DNA from: Terriglobus roseus DSM 18391
GTDB lineage: Bacteria > Acidobacteriota > Terriglobia > Terriglobales > Acidobacteriaceae
Reading direction: 5' to 3'
NCBI RefSeq assembly: GCF_000265425.1
Contig: NC_018014.1
Span: 62,001-126,000, forward strand
DNA length: 64,000 bases
The notes beneath the pieces are model-generated. The model saw nothing but the letters and a program-made list of their open reading frames with translations. It was not told the DNA's origin and did no database searches. Below, one piece after another: positions 26,914 through 34,816 of this stretch (the first letter of the stretch is position 1; each line of letters begins with the position of its first letter). The translations under genes and the position numbers were made by a program.

Positions 26914-26955
26914 GCGGGTGCCCCGCTCATGCGCTTTTCGCGCATGAGTAGGGTG
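26914..26955. repeat. Stem-loop repeat with GGGTGCCCC header
   Basis: Header GGGTGCCCC (26916-26924) is followed by a perfect 9-bp stem CTCATGCGC / GCGCATGAG (loop TTTTC) and a closing GGG. It has the same architecture as the repeats in and after mnmG. It fills the 62-base gap between the convergent M16 and antiporter genes and may double as a transcription end or mRNA-stabilising structure. Confidence 0.75.
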
Positions 26956-26957
26956 TA

Positions 26958-28157
26958 TCAGTCGCCGCGCACACCCAGCGCATTCAACAAGGGCGTCGTC
27001 ATAGCAGTCGTCGCCAGCGCCATCACCACCAGCATCGTGAACAGCGTCGGCGAAAACACACCCGCATTCCGGGCAATGTTCAGCACAATCAACTCCACCA
27101 GGCCACGCGTATTCAGCAGCGCACCCAGCGCAAGCGCTGCCTGCCACGGCTCGCCCGTCAACCGAGCGCCCAGCACCGCGCCGCCCATCTTGCCCGCCAC
27201 AGCCACCGCAAGAATCACCGCCGTCCACACCCACACGCGCGGCGAGTTCAGCAGATCCAGCCGCGTCCGCATACCAGTCAGCGCAAAGAAAAACGGCAGC
27301 AGCACCGTCGATACCGTCGCATCCAGTCGCTCGCGCAGGCCCTGTTGCCACCGAGCTACCCGAGGGAAGCAGACACCCGCCAGGAACGCTCCAAACAGCG
27401 GATGCACCCCGATCGCATCCGTCGCATAAGCAGAAAGCAACGCTACCGCCACCGCAACGCCCAGGCCTGTCACCGACAAGGACCGACCACCGTTCCCACG
27501 CAGGAAACGGCGAGCCAGCGCAGCGCCCACAGCCATCACCACCAGGTAAGCCACCAGCCAAACCAGCCGCCTGCCAACGGTCGGCCCTGCAGCCGCATGA
27601 GGCAACAGCGCCAGCGCCACCGCCAGCAGAGTCCACGCCGCCACATCGTCCACCGCAGCACTCAACAGCGCCGTCGCGCCCAGCGGCGTAGCCGTCAACC
27701 GCCGCTCTTCCAGGATGCGAGCCAGCACCGGGAACGCCGTGATGCTCATCGCCACGCCAAGAAACAGCGCAAATGCCAGCGGACTGACAACGCCAGCGGG
27801 GAAGCGAGCGTGCAACGGCGCAACCAGCAGCAGCGCCAGCCCAAACGGCAGCACAATGCTGCAAAGGCTCGTCAGCGAAGCCGTCGCACGCTGCATCCGC
27901 AGATGCCCCAGGTCCATCTCGGTACCGATCAGGAACAGGTACAGCACCAGCCCGACCGCGCTTAGAACCTCAAACGAAGACAGCACCGCCGGAGTAAAGA
28001 TCTGCGCCGTAGCCGCAGGTGCAAACCGCCCCAGCAGCGACGGCCCCAGCAGGATCCCGCCGGCCATCTCGCCAATCACACGTGCCTGCCCCAGCCGCTG
28101 CGCAACGCGTCCGCACAGCAGCGTCACCAGCAGAACAATGGCCATCGCCAGCAGCAT
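26958..28157 (-). CDS. CPA2-family cation:proton antiporter (Kef/Nap type)
   Basis: This 399-residue membrane protein has about 12 hydrophobic segments. It opens with MLLAMAIVLLVTLLCGRVAQ, then GQARVIGEMAGGILLGPSLL, a strong CPA2 signature. The loop KxxxLxD/LFLIGTEMDL pattern is visible at LVLYLFLIGTEMDLGHLRMQ. It has only the transport domain, without a C-terminal RCK nucleotide-binding domain. The expected role is Na+ or K+ exchange for protons. Its ATG follows the stop of the upstream gene directly (TAGATG), so it is translationally linked to the cytochrome/quinoprotein operon. Confidence 0.88.
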   Translation of the reverse strand: MLLAMAIVLLVTLLCGRVAQRLGQARVIGEMAGGILLGPSLLGRFAPAATAQIFTPAVLSSFEVLSAVGLVLYLFLIGTEMDLGHLRMQRATASLTSLCSIVLPFGLALLLVAPLHARFPAGVVSPLAFALFLGVAMSITAFPVLARILEERRLTATPLGATALLSAAVDDVAAWTLLAVALALLPHAAAGPTVGRRLVWLVAYLVVMAVGAALARRFLRGNGGRSLSVTGLGVAVAVALLSAYATDAIGVHPLFGAFLAGVCFPRVARWQQGLRERLDATVSTVLLPFFFALTGMRTRLDLLNSPRVWVWTAVILAVAVAGKMGGAVLGARLTGEPWQAALALGALLNTRGLVELIVLNIARNAGVFSPTLFTMLVVMALATTAMTTPLLNALGVRGD

Positions 28158-28676
28158 CTATCGCTTCGCCGCCACGGCGTTCCCCGCTCCCAGTCCCGCA
28201 AGCTTCCGCCGATTGTGCAGCATCACCAGCGCCTCGGTCACCAGCAGGATCAGCCCCGGAATCATCAACCGGCTGCCCAGCACCGAAGGCCAGTCGAACC
28301 GGAAGTCCGCCACCCAATCTGTCACAAACAGGATCGAACCGGTAAAGAACAGTAGAGACCCCACCCACCGCCGAAACCGCGGCGTGATGTCGTTGTGTCC
28401 CTTGTATGCCTTGCCCGCAACTTCCAGCGCAGGCGCACCCACAAAACCGTGATGATCAAAAATCCGGGACAGCAGCGCAGGATGCAGCTCCACCTGCTCG
28501 TGAGCAAAGCTCTCGGCGTCTGCCAGCGAAGGCAGAATCGCGCAGCTCCGCGAGTCGAGATCCCCAACGGACTGTGAAAAGTGCACCGCATACTCACCCG
28601 CAGCCATGCGCTCATTCCACGACGAAGGCCGCGCAGCGGCATCGTAGATCGGTACCCATCGTGGCGTTGGCGTCAT
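28158..28676 (-). CDS. Small membrane protein of unknown function
   Basis: This 172-residue protein has a soluble N-terminal part (about 1-95) and two closely spaced transmembrane segments (WVGSLLFFTGSILFVTDWVA and MIPGLILLVTEALVML). Its soluble region (VPIYDAAARPSSWNERMAAG; FDHHGFVGAPALEV) is not one I recognise. The ATG at 28676 is preferred to upstream alternatives that run into the quinoprotein gene. It lies 19 bases after the quinoprotein and abuts the antiporter start, so it belongs to the same operon. A link to the antiporter or to membrane bioenergetics is a guess. Confidence 0.6.
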   Translation of the reverse strand: MTPTPRWVPIYDAAARPSSWNERMAAGEYAVHFSQSVGDLDSRSCAILPSLADAESFAHEQVELHPALLSRIFDHHGFVGAPALEVAGKAYKGHNDITPRFRRWVGSLLFFTGSILFVTDWVADFRFDWPSVLGSRLMIPGLILLVTEALVMLHNRRKLAGLGAGNAVAAKR

Positions 28677-28695
28677 GCCTTCAAGTCTAGTGCGG

Positions 28696-30282
28696 TCACT
28701 CCGGCAGAGCGAAGACATACAGCGTATCTGCGGCAGACATCGCCACAAACTGCTTCCCACCCAGCTGGTAGGTCATCGGTCCGTTACTCAGGTTCGCTCC
28801 AGGCCTCGTATGCCAAAGCGTCTTTCCCGTAGCAGGATCCAACGCAAACAGATTCCCCTGCGTATCCCCGCTGAACAGCAGGTGCCCAGCCGTGGTCAGC
28901 ACGCCTGCCAGCACACGTGCATCGCCCGCCGGCCGCCGCCACACTTCCTTGCCCGTCTTGTAGTCCAGCGCCAGCAGAACCGTGTTCTCCAGCAGCGAAG
29001 TCGCACCGCCACCCTGGTGATCCTCCGGCTTCCCTTGCGCATTCAGGTCCGAGTACCAGAAGCTCCAGCCCTCTTCACCATTCACATAGAACAGCCCCGT
29101 CTGCGGGTCGTAGCTCGGCGGCATCCAGTTCGTGCTGCCATTGCCCACGCTGTGCACCAGCGATCCAGACGCACGAGACTCCTTCGCCGGATCGCTGATC
29201 GGCTGACCCTTCGCATCCAGGCCCTTCGCCCAATCGGTCGCCACAAACTGCGACGTCAACAGGTGCTCGCCCGTCGCGCGGTCCAGCACAAAGAAGTAGC
29301 CGTTGCGGCTCGCATGCGCTAGCAGCTTGCGAGGCTTGCCGTTGAACATGCCATCGAACAGCACCGGGGTCTCCACCGCGTCCCAGTCGTGCGTGTCATG
29401 CGGACTCGGCTGGTAGTACCACTTGATCTTGCCCGTATCCGGATCAATCGCCAGGATCGAGCACGTATAAAGATTCGCGCCCTTACGCACATCGCCCGCC
29501 AGCACCGGGTGCGGATTGCCCGTACCCCAGAACATCAGGTTCAGCGCCGGGTCATACGTGCCCGTCACCCAAAGCGGACCGCCACCATGCTGCCGCGAAT
29601 TCTCATCCGGCCACGTCTCCGCACCGGGCTCGCCCGCCTTCGGAATCGTGTCCAGCCGCCAGACCACCTTGCCGGTCTCAGGATCGAAAGCCGCCAGAAA
29701 GTGCGGAATATCCGACTGGTCGCCGCTCGTTCCAACGACGATCTTGTCCTTCACCACCAGCGGCGCCACCGCGGTGTAGTAGCTGAACTTTGAATCGGCA
29801 ATCACCACATCCCACACCTGCTTGCCCGTCTTCGCGTCCAGGCAGATCAGGTGCGCATCCGGCGTGCCCAGGTATACCTTGCCGTTCAGATAGGCCACAC
29901 CGCGGTTCGCAATGTGGTTTCCATCGCTGGGCCGATTCCATGCCCACAACTGCACGCCCGTACCGGCATCGATCGCCCACGCCTTGTCGGGCGACGTCAG
30001 GTACATCACGCCGTCCACCACCAGCGGCGTTCCCTTGACCGCCAGCCCGCGCGTCGGAAAAGCCCACGCCAGCGCCAGGTTCTTCACGTTGGTGCTGTTG
30101 ATCTGTGCCAAGGAACTGAAGCGGCGACCGCTCGTGTCGCCGTTGTACGTGGTCCACTGATCGCCCACATTCGCAATGCTCTGCGGCGCAGGCTTCGTCT
30201 GCGCAGGGAGCGTGATCGCCGCGCCCACAACAGCCAGACTGCAAGCCCAACTCAGTGTCACGAAGGCAGGCCGTCCCGCCAC
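28696..30282 (-). CDS. Quinoprotein (PQQ-type) dehydrogenase, periplasmic
   Basis: This is an eight-bladed beta-propeller of the PQQ alcohol dehydrogenase superfamily, 528 residues. I start at GTG 30282, four bases after the cytochrome stop, giving a signal peptide (FVTLSWACSLAVVGAAITLP). Propeller segments include VNRG-like IANRGVAYLNGKVYLGTPD, GNPHPVLAGDVRKGANLYTC and WYYQPSPHDTHDWDAVETPV, which match methanol/ethanol dehydrogenase landmarks including the catalytic-type Asp. The adjacent Cys-Cys pair of many alcohol dehydrogenases is absent and there is no fused heme domain. Acidobacterial quinoproteins of uncertain PQQ content are known (the so-called acido-empty group), and this may be one. 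The neighbouring cytochrome is the obvious electron acceptor. Confidence 0.85.
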   Translation of the reverse strand: MAGRPAFVTLSWACSLAVVGAAITLPAQTKPAPQSIANVGDQWTTYNGDTSGRRFSSLAQINSTNVKNLALAWAFPTRGLAVKGTPLVVDGVMYLTSPDKAWAIDAGTGVQLWAWNRPSDGNHIANRGVAYLNGKVYLGTPDAHLICLDAKTGKQVWDVVIADSKFSYYTAVAPLVVKDKIVVGTSGDQSDIPHFLAAFDPETGKVVWRLDTIPKAGEPGAETWPDENSRQHGGGPLWVTGTYDPALNLMFWGTGNPHPVLAGDVRKGANLYTCSILAIDPDTGKIKWYYQPSPHDTHDWDAVETPVLFDGMFNGKPRKLLAHASRNGYFFVLDRATGEHLLTSQFVATDWAKGLDAKGQPISDPAKESRASGSLVHSVGNGSTNWMPPSYDPQTGLFYVNGEEGWSFWYSDLNAQGKPEDHQGGGATSLLENTVLLALDYKTGKEVWRRPAGDARVLAGVLTTAGHLLFSGDTQGNLFALDPATGKTLWHTRPGANLSNGPMTYQLGGKQFVAMSAADTLYVFALPE

Positions 30283-30286
30283 CGCG

Positions 30287-31069
30287 TTAGCGCAGCGTTT
30301 CCAGATACGCGAAGACGTCATGCATGTCCTTATCGGTGTAGGTGGGCAGCAGGTCACGATGGCCCTTCAACGGGTCATCGGCCTTAATGCCGACGTGATT
30401 CGTCATCCACGTGTGTGTCGTGCCGTCGGCAGTGCGCAGCGTCACGGTGAACTCGTCGCGATGCAGGAAGGTCCCGGTAAAGCTCTTGCCCTCAGCCGTA
30501 ACCGATCCGGTCAACGGACCAGCCTTTGGCATTAGCATCGTCGTCTGCAGCTCGGCCGGGTCGTGCTTCTTCGCCACGCCGGCCAGATTGCCCGTAGCGC
30601 TGTGGCACTGCGAACACTTCGCGGCAAAGTACTTCTTCCCGGCCGCAGCATCGCCGCCCATCAGATTGCTCGCACTAATGGTTGATCCGGTCAGTGCGGA
30701 TGCGCGCGAAGCCAGCAGGATCTTCGCATGCAGAAACGCCGCAATGTCACTCACCTGGGCGTCAGTAATTTTCGGGAAGGCGGGCATGCCCTTATCCATC
30801 CGGCCCTCGTGGACCACCTTGCCGATCTCTTCGCCCGCCGTGTCGTGCCGGACCACAACCGACGTCAGCAGGTTCGGACCAACGCCGCCGTTGGCGCCCG
30901 TGCCGTGGCAGGCCGCGCAGTTCTGGACATAAACCGCCTGCCCGCGCACGACGTTCTCCTTCTGCAATGCAGCAGGTGTGGCCTTCGCCGTCTCCTGCGC
31001 CAGGCCGGCAAACGGCAACAGTGCCACAGCGAGCGCGGCTCGCAGCGCGTTGAAAGGAAATGCACTCAC
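30287..31069 (-). CDS. Di-heme c-type cytochrome
   Basis: This periplasmic 260-residue protein has two heme-binding motifs, CAACH near residue 52 and CSQCH near residue 150. The first belongs to a cytochrome cbb3/CccA-like domain (GQAVYVQNCAACHGTGANGG, with the later GMPAFPK Met-ligand segment). The second begins a domain with FTGTFLHRDEFTVTLRTADG, seen in partners of acidobacterial quinoproteins. The GTG at 31069 is supported by AAAGG upstream and yields a signal peptide (FNALRAALAVALLPFAGLAQ). It is the first gene of the cytochrome-quinoprotein-membrane protein-antiporter operon and should take electrons from the quinoprotein. Confidence 0.88.
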   Translation of the reverse strand: MSAFPFNALRAALAVALLPFAGLAQETAKATPAALQKENVVRGQAVYVQNCAACHGTGANGGVGPNLLTSVVVRHDTAGEEIGKVVHEGRMDKGMPAFPKITDAQVSDIAAFLHAKILLASRASALTGSTISASNLMGGDAAAGKKYFAAKCSQCHSATGNLAGVAKKHDPAELQTTMLMPKAGPLTGSVTAEGKSFTGTFLHRDEFTVTLRTADGTTHTWMTNHVGIKADDPLKGHRDLLPTYTDKDMHDVFAYLETLR

Positions 31070-31297
31070 GCCAACCTTTGTATCAGAGGTCCGACCACCC
31101 AGGAGCGGTTGACACCGTTTCAAGCACCGCAAAGGGTCCAGGGCCGGGCGTAATAATAAACCTCCTCCGATTCGATCGCTTCAAAATTTGGAAGCGATAC
31201 CAAAAGGCTTATGTTCGCCATCGAACTTTGAGGTGGTTATGTCGTTGTAGGATTAGGGGCCTCAGAGGTGTTCCCCATCTTCCACAGCAAAGGTTCT

Positions 31298-33403
31298 ATG
31301 CGTGCTGGATCTAACCTTCCGTCGGAGATCCTGCTGGTCGTGTCGGATGACACGGCAGCAGAGTGCATCCACGAAGCGCTCAGCAACACAGATCGTGGAA
31401 CATTCACCATCAAGCGGGTACAGAGCCTCAAAGAAGGTCTAACGGAGATCAAACGGCAGACCGCATCCGCTGCCGTCCTGGCACTCTCCCTGCCGGATGG
31501 GACTGGCATCGCCAACCTCAAGCAGATGCTCGCATTCGCCCGCACCATCCCCATCGTGGTCCTCGGCGACCCGGATCAGGAGGATCAGGCCGTTACCGCC
31601 CTTGAGCAAGGTGCCACCGACTACCTCATTCCGGAACATCTCGACCACTACACGGTTACGCGCGCGCTCCAAAATGCGATCGAACGCAGAAGCATCGAAG
31701 ATGCTCTCTTCGAGGAGAGAGATCGCGCCCTGATCACGCTCAACTCCATTGGCGATGCGGTCCTCTCAACGAACATCCACGGCCACATCAACTTCCTCAA
31801 TGAGAGCGCGGAGAAGCTCACCGGCTGGAGCCGGGAAGAGGCACTCGGCAGACCCCTTGCAGAGGTCTTTCAAATCATCGACGGCATAACGCGCGAGTTG
31901 TTGCCAGACCCGCTGCAACTCGCCATTCAGACAGACCGTACCGTCAGCCTCAACCCGAACTGCGTCCTCATCCGACGCGACGGTGTCGAAGCGCCCATTG
32001 AAGACTCTGCGGCTCCCGTCCATGACCGCAGCGGCGCCGTCATCGGCGCGGTCATCGTCTGTCATGACGCCAGCGAGTCGCGCGCCATGCGCGTTCAGAT
32101 GACGCATTCCGCGCACCACGACATCCTCACCACGCTTCCCAATCGCCTGCTCCTGAGCAGTCGCATCGCCCAGGCCATCGCACGGGCTGATCGCGAACAT
32201 CGGCCCTTTGCCCTCCTCTTTATCGATCTCGATCACTTCAAGTCGGTTAACGATTCGAAAGGCCACGCCGTAGGCGACAAACTCTTAAAGGCAGTCGCAG
32301 ATCGTCTCAAGTCCGTTGTCCGTCCCTCAGACACGGTAAGCCGACAGGGAGGCGATGAGTTTGTCATACTGCTTCCGGACATCCTCACACCTGCGGACGC
32401 CGGCAAGAGTGCCGAAAAGCTCCTCCGGAAACTCAGAGCGTCACATATCATCGGTGGCGAGACGGTCCAGATCAACGCCAGCATCGGCATCAGCATGTAC
32501 CCAACCGACGGTGCAGATGCCGAAACCCTGTTGCATAACGCCGACATGGCCATGTACAGCGCGAAAGACAGCAATCGGAACAACTACCAGTTCTTCACAC
32601 CGGAACTGGCGCAGCAGGCCCTCGGCATCCGAGACCTCGACTCGGATCTCCGGCGTGCCGTTCAACTGGGGGAGTTTGTCATTCACTACCAGTCGAAGGT
32701 CGATTTAGAAACCGGCAAGGTCATCGGAGCAGAGGCCCTGGTTCGCTGGCAGCACCCGGAGCGCGGCCTTCTCTTCCCAGGCCAGTTCATCAATGCCGCG
32801 GAAGACTCCGGGCTGATCATCGCCATCGATCTTTGGGTTCTGCGCGAAGCATGTCGGCAGACCCGCGAATGGCAGGCTGCGGGGAATGATGAAATCACAG
32901 TAGCGGTGAACATATCCGCAATCGGATTTCGCGACAAGGATTTCGTAGACAACGTCCGGAGGATCCTCGACGAGACGGACTACGACCCGCGTCGCCTGCA
33001 GCTGGAACTCACGGAAAGCGTTCTCATCCGCAACATCGAGTCCTCAAGAGACGTGCTCGGAAAGCTCAGTCAGATGGGCATCCGGCTCGCCGTCGATGAC
33101 TTCGGCACTGGCTATTCCAGCCTCAGTTACCTGCGGCAATTCCCGATCAACGTGCTGAAGATTGACCGATCCTTCGTCAGCTACATTCCTGACGATGAGC
33201 GTGACGCCCTGCTCGTCAGCGCCATCATCGCCATGGGCCGCAGTCTCAACTATCTGGTCATCGCGGAAGGCATCGAGACGGAGAAACAAAGAACCTTCCT
33301 GCGAGGCGAACTCTGTCAGGAAGGCCAGGGGTATCTCTTCGGCAAAGCAGTCTCTGCCGCGACCTTTGGCGGGCTTCTCGCCCTGCCCGCCCAGGCAGCG
33401 TAG
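31298..33403 (+). CDS. Pseudo-receiver-PAS-GGDEF-EAL cyclic di-GMP protein
   Basis: This 701-residue signalling protein contains both cyclic di-GMP synthesis and hydrolysis domains. I start at ATG 31298, which has AAAGG just upstream; GTG 31268 is an alternative. Residues about 10-125 resemble a response-regulator receiver but have Ala62 where the phospho-acceptor Asp should be and no conserved Lys. A PAS domain follows (about 140-265). GGDEF is intact at 351-355 with the inhibitory RxxD (RPSD) site upstream. The EAL domain is intact by motif (EALVRW at 479, DDFGTGYSS later). It is probably regulated by ligand or partner rather than by phosphorylation. It is divergent from the cytochrome operon. 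Confidence 0.92.
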   Translation: MRAGSNLPSEILLVVSDDTAAECIHEALSNTDRGTFTIKRVQSLKEGLTEIKRQTASAAVLALSLPDGTGIANLKQMLAFARTIPIVVLGDPDQEDQAVTALEQGATDYLIPEHLDHYTVTRALQNAIERRSIEDALFEERDRALITLNSIGDAVLSTNIHGHINFLNESAEKLTGWSREEALGRPLAEVFQIIDGITRELLPDPLQLAIQTDRTVSLNPNCVLIRRDGVEAPIEDSAAPVHDRSGAVIGAVIVCHDASESRAMRVQMTHSAHHDILTTLPNRLLLSSRIAQAIARADREHRPFALLFIDLDHFKSVNDSKGHAVGDKLLKAVADRLKSVVRPSDTVSRQGGDEFVILLPDILTPADAGKSAEKLLRKLRASHIIGGETVQINASIGISMYPTDGADAETLLHNADMAMYSAKDSNRNNYQFFTPELAQQALGIRDLDSDLRRAVQLGEFVIHYQSKVDLETGKVIGAEALVRWQHPERGLLFPGQFINAAEDSGLIIAIDLWVLREACRQTREWQAAGNDEITVAVNISAIGFRDKDFVDNVRRILDETDYDPRRLQLELTESVLIRNIESSRDVLGKLSQMGIRLAVDDFGTGYSSLSYLRQFPINVLKIDRSFVSYIPDDERDALLVSAIIAMGRSLNYLVIAEGIETEKQRTFLRGELCQEGQGYLFGKAVSAATFGGLLALPAQAA

Positions 33404-33411
33404 ACCGCCCG

Positions 33412-34515
33412 CTACCGCGAAGACTTCTTGCTGGCTAGCGGGGCGGGGTACGGGCTCTTGTGCTTCTTCGCCGGCGGCGGCGGCGGCGGAGCGACGGGGA
33501 TGCCGCTGCGGAAGTCCTGCACGGCTTTACCCAGCGCAAACTTCAGCGCCTCGATGCCCTCGCCGGACACAGACGACAACGCAAAGAACGGCAGCTTCCG
33601 CCGCTTGGCAAAGGCCGTCAGCTTCTTCAGCTTGTCTGGATTCACCGCATCCATCTTCGCTGCAACCACCAGCACCGGCTTCTTATCCAGCCCGTGCCCA
33701 AACTCTTTCAGCTCGCCCGCAATGATCTTGAAGTCTTCCACCGGATCTTCGCGGCCGCTGGCATCACTCACATCCACCAGGTGGGCCAGAACGCTCGTGC
33801 GCTCAATATGCCGCAGAAACTGGATACCCAGCCCCGCACCCTGGCTCGCGCCCTCAATCAATCCCGGCATGTCGGCAATCACAAACGACTGCTCATGCGG
33901 AAAGTCGCCCACCTTCACCACGCCCAGATTCGGCTCCAGCGTCGTAAAGGCATAGTTGGCAATCTTCGGCTTGGCCGCGCTCAGGCGCGAGATCAGCGTC
34001 GACTTGCCCACATTCGGATAGCCCAGCAGACCCACGTCGGCCAGCAGCTTCAGCTCCAGCCGCAGGTTCCGCGCCTCGCCCGGCCGGCCCAGCTCATGCT
34101 CGCGCGGAGCCTGGTGCGTCGGTGTCGCAAAGTGCTGATTGCCGCGACCACCACGCCCACCGCGAGCCACAACGATCTGCTCGTCGGGGTACTGGAAGTC
34201 ATGGAGCATGTCGCCCGTGTCTTCGTCATACACAACGGTTCCCAACGGCACACTCAGGACCGTGTGCTCGCCGCTGGCGCCGCTCATGTTGCTGCCTTCG
34301 CCGTGGATGCCGCGCTGCGCCTTGTGCTCCGGATTGAACCGGAAGTGCACCAGCGTGTTGTGCTTTTCCGATGCACGCATCAGGATGTCGCCGCCGTGGC
34401 CACCGTCGCCACCCGACGGCCCGCCCCGCGGGACGAACTTTTCGCGGCGGAACGCCATGCAGCCATTGCCGCCGTCGCCTGCCTTAATCCGGATTCGTGC
34501 TTCGTCGATGAACAT
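33412..34515 (-). CDS. obgE: Obg family GTPase
   Basis: ObgE/CgtA is a ribosome-associated GTPase in late 50S assembly and stress control. The Gly-rich Obg fold occupies residues 1-158 ([31 protein letters not shown]). It is followed by the G domain with G1 [12 protein letters not shown], switch region [12 protein letters not shown]3 DMPGLIEGA and a G4-like AAKMDAVN. The C-terminus is a short Pro/Lys tail ([10 protein letters not shown]) without the OCT domain found in some homologs. The length of 367 residues is otherwise normal. It is convergent with the GGDEF-EAL gene (8-base gap). Confidence 0.95.
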   Translation of the reverse strand: MFIDEARIRIKAGDGGNGCMAFRREKFVPRGGPSGGDGGHGGDILMRASEKHNTLVHFRFNPEHKAQRGIHGEGSNMSGASGEHTVLSVPLGTVVYDEDTGDMLHDFQYPDEQIVVARGGRGGRGNQHFATPTHQAPREHELGRPGEARNLRLELKLLADVGLLGYPNVGKSTLISRLSAAKPKIANYAFTTLEPNLGVVKVGDFPHEQSFVIADMPGLIEGASQGAGLGIQFLRHIERTSVLAHLVDVSDASGREDPVEDFKIIAGELKEFGHGLDKKPVLVVAAKMDAVNPDKLKKLTAFAKRRKLPFFALSSVSGEGIEALKFALGKAVQDFRSGIPVAPPPPPPAKKHKSPYPAPLASKKSSR

Positions 34516-34816
34516 TTTGGCCCTTTTTCTAGTTTAGCGCCGCGCGGCCTCCAGCAGGGCAAAAACGGGACTAACGCTCCCTTCATTGCGCGCAAAAGGG
34601 CAACTTTGTTGGAAAAAGGGCCTCGTCACTGCGATACTGGCAGCATCATCAAGCCCAGCAGCTGTTAAACCACCCCCAGGGTCGTTCACGCGACGTTGAC
34701 AGAAACATGCCAAGCTGGAAACTCCCCGACGGGCGTACCTGTACGATTCTTGCCCCGGATGTCCGTAGAGTTCGACGTGCCGCAGAGCACGCGCAGTAAC
34801 ACCTTCAGGAGACCCA
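34516..34816. other. Divergent intergenic region, obgE / TonB-dependent receptor
   Basis: This 301-base region should carry promoters for both genes. A TTGACA hexamer occurs at 34696-34701 on the plus strand, but no good -10 lies 16-18 bases downstream, so I do not call it. Nothing else is visible. Confidence 0.4.

Noticed and set aside
26899..27864. A 321-codon minus-strand ORF overlapping the CPA2 antiporter in another frame
   Set aside because: It is Gly/Ala/Cys/Asp-rich without motifs, while the overlapping antiporter frame has clear transmembrane segments and family signatures.
34696..34724. Sigma-70 promoter upstream of the first TonB-dependent receptor
   Set aside because: TTGACA is present but no acceptable -10 hexamer lies 16-18 bases downstream.
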